Shown here one piece after another: positions 3,801 to 6,509 of a stretch of 6,509 nt of DNA. The number at the start of each line of letters is the position of its first letter. The first letter of the stretch is position 1. A program made the position numbers and the translations under genes. The stretch spans positions 1-6,509 of the forward strand of contig JAEWCQ010000001.1 of assembly GCA_023390555.1 (NCBI GenBank), read 5' to 3'. This stretch comes from Bacillota bacterium (GTDB lineage Bacteria > Bacillota > Clostridia > Lachnospirales > Lachnospiraceae). The notes beneath the pieces are model-generated. The model was not told where the DNA came from. It worked only from the letters and a program-made list of their open reading frames with translations, and did no database searches.

Positions 3801-6509
3801 CCATCTGCATAGAGATTTAGGGTTGCTTCGATACCGCCTCCGTTTGCGGCATCCGGGATACAGTAACGCAGTACCAGTGAATTCGTTGCTTCCTGAAGGG
3901 TAATTGCCAGATAATCGCCTTCATCCTTTAATTCCACCGCTGATCGCCCGGATGCTTCACTTGCAATCTGACGATAGGTATTGCTCTTTGCAAGCACATC
4001 TGCATTCGTCTGCGCATCTTCTGCTTCATATTCCATGTAACCGGTGGTTGCTCCGCGATAATCCGTATTTACAGACAAAAACTGCAGAGAATCCATGGTA
4101 ATGTTTCCCGTCTTCTTCGTAAATGTGATGAGATTGATTCCCTTATCCAGTTTCAGCGTGAACACCTTTGCTTTTTCTGACTGGTCGGTATCTGCAAATG
4201 CAAGCGTCTTCCGGTCACTGCCGTCTACTCCCACATACATGGCAGCTGCCTCTTCACTTGTATAATTCAGCGTCATCTCATACTCTGCTTTTTCGTCTGC
4301 ATATACCGTAAAGATCGTGTCCGTTCCGTCATTCCTGGTATAGGCATCCGATGCAGAGTATACGCTGATCGACTCTGCTTTTTGCAGTGTAACCGTCACA
4401 TCTCCCATCGAAAGGATGAGATGACCGCCGTCGCTCTGTTTTTCCCATCTGTAAGATATGTAATCACCGGATTCACAGTCTGCCATCTGAAGAGTACCGT
4501 CCGCAACATTCAGATATTTGCCGTCTGTGGTAGAAACTCTTGCTTTTCCGTCCACATATTCCACCTTCCAGTCGGCGGCCTTTGCCCTTTCTGCTGTCTG
4601 CGATACGCCCTCGTCCGTAACCTCCAGATACTGGTTCTCATAGGAAGCTTCGTATAAGTTGCGGTCTGCGACTACGGAAACCGCCGCATCACCCAGCTCC
4701 TCCGGCGAGGACTCCTTTGATAACGAGCTTACCTTGACAGAGCCGTTCCATGCGATTTCACAATCTTCTGTATTCACATAATTTCCGGTGGAGAGGTTCT
4801 GTATCAGATATCCATTTTCCTCTTCTGTCAGTTTCCACTCGAAAAGCTCCGTCTCTTCCTTTGCACCATAACGCAGGATGCCGTCTCCGTCATAGAGGTA
4901 TTGTTCGGTCAGATAATGATTCCGGATATAATAGGTGTCTGCCTTTCCCTCCACCGCAGTCAGATCAAATTTTGAGGTCCCCCAGCTGTCTACACCATCA
5001 TTGCGGCACTGGATATTCGTCCAGTCAGGAAAACTCTCTGCAGACGCCATACTAAGATAACCCTCAGCTTTTGAGCGAATGCTGATACCGGCTGCACCTT
5101 CTTCGGTAAGTCCGGCATCGGTGCAGGCATCTCCGTCTCCCGTCGTAAGATTCCAGTAAAAGAAATTTGAAATTCCCTCGGACAGATCCGGATCCATGCT
5201 TTCTAACATCCAGCGGGTGGTCTCCGCCGCAGTCGATACCAGTTCACATTCCACATAACCCTTCTTATTCTGGATGTTCAAATACTTTTTACTGTAAACC
5301 GCATTTTTAATCAGTACCTGATAATTCGAATCCGCATATTTTTCAAACTGCCATAACGCGGATTCATCAGAATTGTCTGCCAGCATATAAACGGACTGAC
5401 TGCTGTCTATTCCAAGATATCTGCCGCTCTTCACATTCTGAATATAATAGTAGTCCGCCTGCGGAGAGGAAAGAATACGCCAGTTGTCTCCCGTCTGTGC
5501 ATTCTGGCTGTACAGAACGGAATGATGCGTCTGATTCTCATACATCGCCAGGCTTCCCTGACTGCTGATTCTCGTCTCGGTCTGATCCGGTATCTCCGCA
5601 AAGGAGCGCCCTTCCTGTGATTCGCTGTCACACACGATCAGATTCCACTGTGCCGTTCCATAAGATTTACTCAGCTTCCCATTCTCCACATAGCCCTTTT
5701 GATCTTCCATGTGCAGACAGCGGATGACCGCGGCATTTTCCTCCAGATTCTGATTTGCGGCCACATCTCCGAATATGATTCCGCCTGCCGCCTGTTCCTT
5801 GCTCCATGCATATGTGATCTCATCCACGCAGATAACCGTGTCTGCTGCCGTATCCGGACTCAGATAATGCCCAGTTTCAACATTCTGTATCGCATAGGCA
5901 CCCTGATCGTTTTTTGACAGAATCCACTGTGCACGTTTTTCGCTGCTCAGTGCATTGTCATAAATCAATTTTCCGTTTTCTTCCACCATATACAGATTCC
6001 GATAGGAATTGGAGATGTTCAAAATAACCTGATCTGTCTTCTCTAATTCATAAACATCTTTTGCGGTAAATTTCCACAAGGCATTTCCGGCTGTCTGATC
6101 CGTACTTCCAAACAAAAGACTTCCATCTGCCAGGTAGACGCAATTCTCTGTATGATTTGCCGCAAGCAGATTCGTCGTCCCATCCAGGGAAAACGACCAT
6201 GCATCTGCATCGCCCTGTTGTTCTGCCATACCAAGTCCTGCGTCTGTAAGTTCCAGATACCTGCCGGTTCCCTTATTTTTCAGATAACTGCTCCCATCCA
6301 TCGTCTCCACTGACCAGCAGAAACGATCCTCTGTCGCATCAGACGGTTTCTGGCAGGCAACTCCTGTGTCTGAATCACAGAGAAACTGATCACTTTCTGC
6401 GGTATTTCCGATCAGATAGTAAGTAATATCAACCGGTATCGTAAAGTCATCCTTTGCGATAAAATCCCAACGGATCGAACCGTACGTGGTTGGAATATCA
6501 CTTCTGCAC
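833..6509 (-). CDS. Giant multidomain GH87-like alpha-1,3-glucanase/mycodextranase, N-terminus cut by window edge
   Basis: One frame runs from the right edge to TAA at 833-835 with no stop or frameshift: 1,891 complete codons. The GTG at 6308-6310 is an internal codon, because the 66 codons before it continue the same lectin-repeat pattern (IRWDFIAKDD, VDITYYLIGN, EDRFCWSVE). Start, signal peptide and promoter lie beyond the window. Domain order: 14-15 ricin/beta-trefoil-like units; two CBM6/35-like beta-sandwiches; a beta-helix catalytic domain opening ITDFGAVADDGQDDT and carrying ADGMN (3083-3094) and NTGDDGIALWS (~2996-3031); a MucBP-like module and a Listeria-Bacteroides repeat; four Big_2 domains ending KIRIK. 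Family GH87 enzymes hydrolyse alpha-1,3-glucan or nigeran outside the cell. Assignment to GH87 rather than another beta-helix enzyme rests on the CBM-helix pairing and Asp spacing. There is no LPXTG, so attachment is probably non-covalent. Whether it cuts mutan, nigeran or another glucan cannot be read from sequence. Confidence 0.9.
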   Translation of the reverse strand, partial: CRSDIPTTYGSIRWDFIAKDDFTIPVDITYYLIGNTAESDQFLCDSDTGVACQKPSDATEDRFCWSVETMDGSSYLKNKGTGRYLELTDAGLGMAEQQGDADAWSFSLDGTTNLLAANHTENCVYLADGSLLFGSTDQTAGNALWKFTAKDVYELEKTDQVILNISNSYRNLYMVEENGKLIYDNALSSEKRAQWILSKNDQGAYAIQNVETGHYLSPDTAADTVICVDEITYAWSKEQAAGGIIFGDVAANQNLEENAAVIRCLHMEDQKGYVENGKLSKSYGTAQWNLIVCDSESQEGRSFAEIPDQTETRISSQGSLAMYENQTHHSVLYSQNAQTGDNWRILSSPQADYYYIQNVKSGRYLGIDSSQSVYMLADNSDESALWQFEKYADSNYQVLIKNAVYSKKYLNIQNKKGYVECELVSTAAETTRWMLESMDPDLSEGISNFFYWNLTTGDGDACTDAGLTEEGAAGISIRSKAEGYLSMASAESFPDWTNIQCRNDGVDSWGTSKFDLTAVEGKADTYYIRNHYLTEQYLYDGDGILRYGAKEETELFEWKLTEEENGYLIQNLSTGNYVNTEDCEIAWNGSVKVSSLSKESSPEELGDAAVSVVADRNLYEASYENQYLEVTDEGVSQTAERAKAADWKVEYVDGKARVSTTDGKYLNVADGTLQMADCESGDYISYRWEKQSDGGHLILSMGDVTVTLQKAESISVYSASDAYTRNDGTDTIFTVYADEKAEYEMTLNYTSEEAAAMYVGVDGSDRKTLAFADTDQSEKAKVFTLKLDKGINLITFTKKTGNITMDSLQFLSVNTDYRGATTGYMEYEAEDAQTNADVLAKSNTYRQIASEASGRSAVELKDEGDYLAITLQEATNSLVLRYCIPDAANGGGIEATLNLYADGEKIQALELNSKYSWVYGAYPWTNTPDSTTGHRFFDESSFLLDQTYPAGTVLMLKKDGDNTAVYYDIDLLDTELVDDAAAQPADSLAITDFGAVADDGQDDTAALNACIAQASREGKEVFIPAGVFTFNEESEPIRLAADGLVIRGAGMWHSVLEGKGAGFMVEADNIGLYDFAIRGSEDCRYDATGRTAVEVSMFKGTISNLTLANLWVEHTKAGIWTYYTDAMQVSGCRIRDTYADGMNLSAGSSNCMMEQNSIRNTGDDGIALWSSATYGKLDTNNTIRFNTVGLQWLANSIAVYGGKNNTISDNILHDTVGFGAGVNISSNFVPAGFEGTMTIARNTFRNSSSYNYDDSQEYGAIWFNCVSDIMGGLQTLIADNEITDSAYQGVSFTGTQSAGTVQMEHNRISDCGTWGIEAASGVSGTLNEKNTIYSGTMKDTIYNASKNFQVHRSNDSSEVSYQIRKEAAANEADETEDGKEATYTVNYYGQTLAAAIAGTSDTDADYELLGSKTYQDIAGESTAPVIRTYRGYVYVENQSDSSGVVSEDGSLVLNVYYTRGVYRITYLKTHNSENDANPVSYIYGQEIALKDLTRSGYRFAGWYSSASYGSDYKMTAITKTTYGDLNLYASFKKQTSGEPEVIKVSGVSVAASADSIFTDEKLQMNVSVTPSYADNTAVSWSTSNSSYASVDENGLVTAKAAGAGRQVTITATAKDGSGCKGSCVISVKARKVTKIVLSPSAKTATAGDQVTVKATVTPSNALDTSVTWKSSNTTYATVSSKGVVTTKNAGAGKKVTVTATAKDGSGCVGSCTISIQARKVSKVSIGAPSTKIAAGKKVTLTAKVTPANATNTGVTWKSSNTKYATVSSKGVVTTKKAGAGKRVTITATAKDGSRKKASVKISIQKKAVTGITLKAVQTLKAGKKTTVKATVAPAKDANRTVTFTSSNTNYATVSSKGVVTAKKAGKGKTVKITVQATDGSGKKATLKIRIK
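836..1890 (-). repeat. Four C-terminal Big_2 (bacterial Ig-like) domains
   Basis: Four units of about 84-88 residues lie at ~1630-1890, ~1366-1629, ~1093-1365 and 836-1092. Each has the Big_2 pattern: a K-V opening strand, L-K/Q-V-x-V-x-P, VTWKSSN or equivalent, YATVSSKGVVT, KAGAGK, VTITATAKDGS. The DNA is also repetitive: the 16-mer CTGCTGACCGTTGCAT (plus strand) occurs at 945-960, 1206-1221 and 1470-1485 (periods 261 and 264 bp). The first unit is more diverged (VDENGLVTAKAAG). Units 1 and 2 carry a CxxxC pair that units 3 and 4 lack. Such arrays act as stalks or wall-associating tails. Confidence 0.88.
1911..2370 (-). other. MucBP-like module followed by a Listeria-Bacteroides repeat
   Basis: From ~2370 to ~2130 the protein reads ATYTVNYYGQTLAAAI through SLVLNVYYTR, the two end strands typical of MucBP-like surface modules. 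From ~2133 to 1911 it reads YRITYLKTHNSEND, a YGQEI strand, then LTRSGYRFAGWYSS and DLNLYASFKK. GYxFxGWY followed by LYAxF is the hallmark of the Listeria-Bacteroides (Flg_new) repeat. Both are common spacer/adhesion modules in Gram-positive surface proteins. A charged Glu/Asp-rich linker (EAAANEADETEDGKEA) separates them from the catalytic domain. Confidence 0.7.
2485..3550 (-). other. GH87-type right-handed beta-helix catalytic domain
   Basis: The domain begins with the pectate-lyase-superfamily entry motif ITDFGAVADDGQDDTAAL and continues in short N-x-I/F coils (SNLTLANLWVEHTKAGIW, VSGCRIRDTYADGMN, MMEQNSIRNTGDDGIALWS, NSIAVYGGKNNTISDNI). Three Asp codons stand out: GAT at 3089-3091 in ADGMN, and the DD pair at 3020-3022 and 3017-3019 in TGDD. 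The spacing is 23 and 24 residues. As I recall, this equals the spacing of the catalytic Asp set in Paenibacillus alpha-1,3-glucanase Agl-FH1 (D1045, D1068, D1069). The conserved surroundings (VEHTKxGxW, RIRDTxADGxN, NTGDDxxAxWS, IAVYGGxxNT) also fit GH87. All three Asp are present, so the enzyme is predicted to be active. Confidence 0.78.
3570..4041 (-). other. Second CBM-like module, of the kind paired with GH87 catalytic domains
   Basis: It opens YMEYEAEDAQTNAD, has SEASGRSAVELKDEGDYL, then RYCIPDAANGGGIEATLNLY, SKYSWVYGAYPW and a closing AVYYDIDLLDTE. I recognise this pattern (YEAEDA, ASGRxAVxL, RYxIPDAxxGGGIxATLxLY, KYSWVYG, YYDIDLxD) as the module standing immediately N-terminal to the beta-helix in GH87 mycodextranase/alpha-1,3-glucanase proteins. 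It joins the helix through a short Ala/Asp-rich linker (DDAAAQPADS). Confidence 0.75.
4071..4380 (-). other. First CBM6/CBM35-like beta-sandwich module of the glucanase
   Basis: The region carries the features of a small carbohydrate-binding jelly-roll: SVYSASDAYTRNDG, then YEMTLNYTSEEAAAMYVGVDG, and the closing pattern FTLKLDKGINLITFTKKTG followed by MDSLQFL. The last part (LxxGxNxIxF, then a strand with xDxLxF) is characteristic of CBM6/CBM35 folds. It directly precedes a second such module. The ligand cannot be predicted. Confidence 0.65.
4380..6509 (-). repeat. Array of ~14-15 beta-trefoil (ricin-like) lectin units in the glucanase N-terminal half
   Basis: Units recur with a W-hydrophobic start (WDF, WSV, WSF, WKF, WIL, WNL, WRI, WQF, WML, WKL, WKV, WEK) and a core such as YYIQNVKSGRYLGI, YAIQNVETGHYLSP, YLIQNLSTGNYVNT or STTDGKYLNV. 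For the first ten, unit-opening Trp residues are 39-55 residues apart. Three such units make one beta-trefoil, so about five trefoils are implied. The pattern is typical of RICIN-type carbohydrate-binding folds, but the units are very diverged and I do not see the canonical QxW triplet. At least one unit extends past the right edge. The likely role is multivalent glycan binding outside the cell. Confidence 0.72.

Noticed and set aside
6308..6310. GTG as the start codon of the large gene
   Set aside because: No SD precedes it, it lies inside a lectin unit, and the frame is open with matching repeat pattern to the window edge.

Overview
The window reads as part of a low- to moderate-GC Gram-positive (Firmicutes/Bacillota) chromosome, most likely a Clostridia/Lachnospiraceae-type anaerobe. 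This is inferred from four things: a giant surface protein built of Ig-like (Big_2) and Listeria-Bacteroides-type repeats, a DUF4176 gene of the kind found near type VII secretion loci, purine-rich Shine-Dalgarno sequences with TATAAT-type promoters, and AT-rich intergenic DNA. The sequence alone cannot give the species.

Layout: both supported genes lie on the minus strand. Positions 833 to the right edge (6509) are one uninterrupted coding frame of at least 1,891 codons. Its N-terminus (signal peptide, true start, promoter) lies outside the window. In protein order it holds: (i) about 14-15 beta-trefoil/ricin-like lectin units (6509 to ~4380); (ii) two CBM6/CBM35-like beta-sandwich modules (~4380-4070 and ~4040-3570); (iii) a right-handed beta-helix catalytic domain of the GH87 alpha-1,3-glucanase/mycodextranase type with the expected Asp...Asp-Asp active-site spacing (~3550-2485); (iv) a linker, a MucBP-like module and a Listeria-Bacteroides repeat (~2480-1911); (v) four Big_2 domains that become strongly lysine-rich and end the protein without an LPXTG motif. 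A hairpin at 774-805, just past the stop, is a probable terminator.

From 224 to 832 there is about 610 bp without a confident gene. It holds that terminator, a perfect 10-bp-arm inverted repeat (376-403) just downstream of a promoter-like sequence, a doubtful 54-codon frame (370-534), and an extended -10 promoter (259-267). That promoter serves the left-edge gene, which starts at 223 and runs off position 1: a DUF4176 protein.

Working together (inference): the large protein is probably an extracellular polysaccharide hydrolase that binds glycans through its lectin and CBM modules, cuts alpha-1,3-linked glucan (fungal wall glucan/nigeran or bacterial mutan), and stays at the cell surface through its basic Ig-like tail. 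The DUF4176 gene appears to be a separate transcription unit that may mark the edge of a T7SS/LXG effector cluster to the left. I see no RNA gene, CRISPR array, insertion sequence, or clear sign of an entirely new system. The most unusual object is the domain architecture of the giant GH87-like protein.
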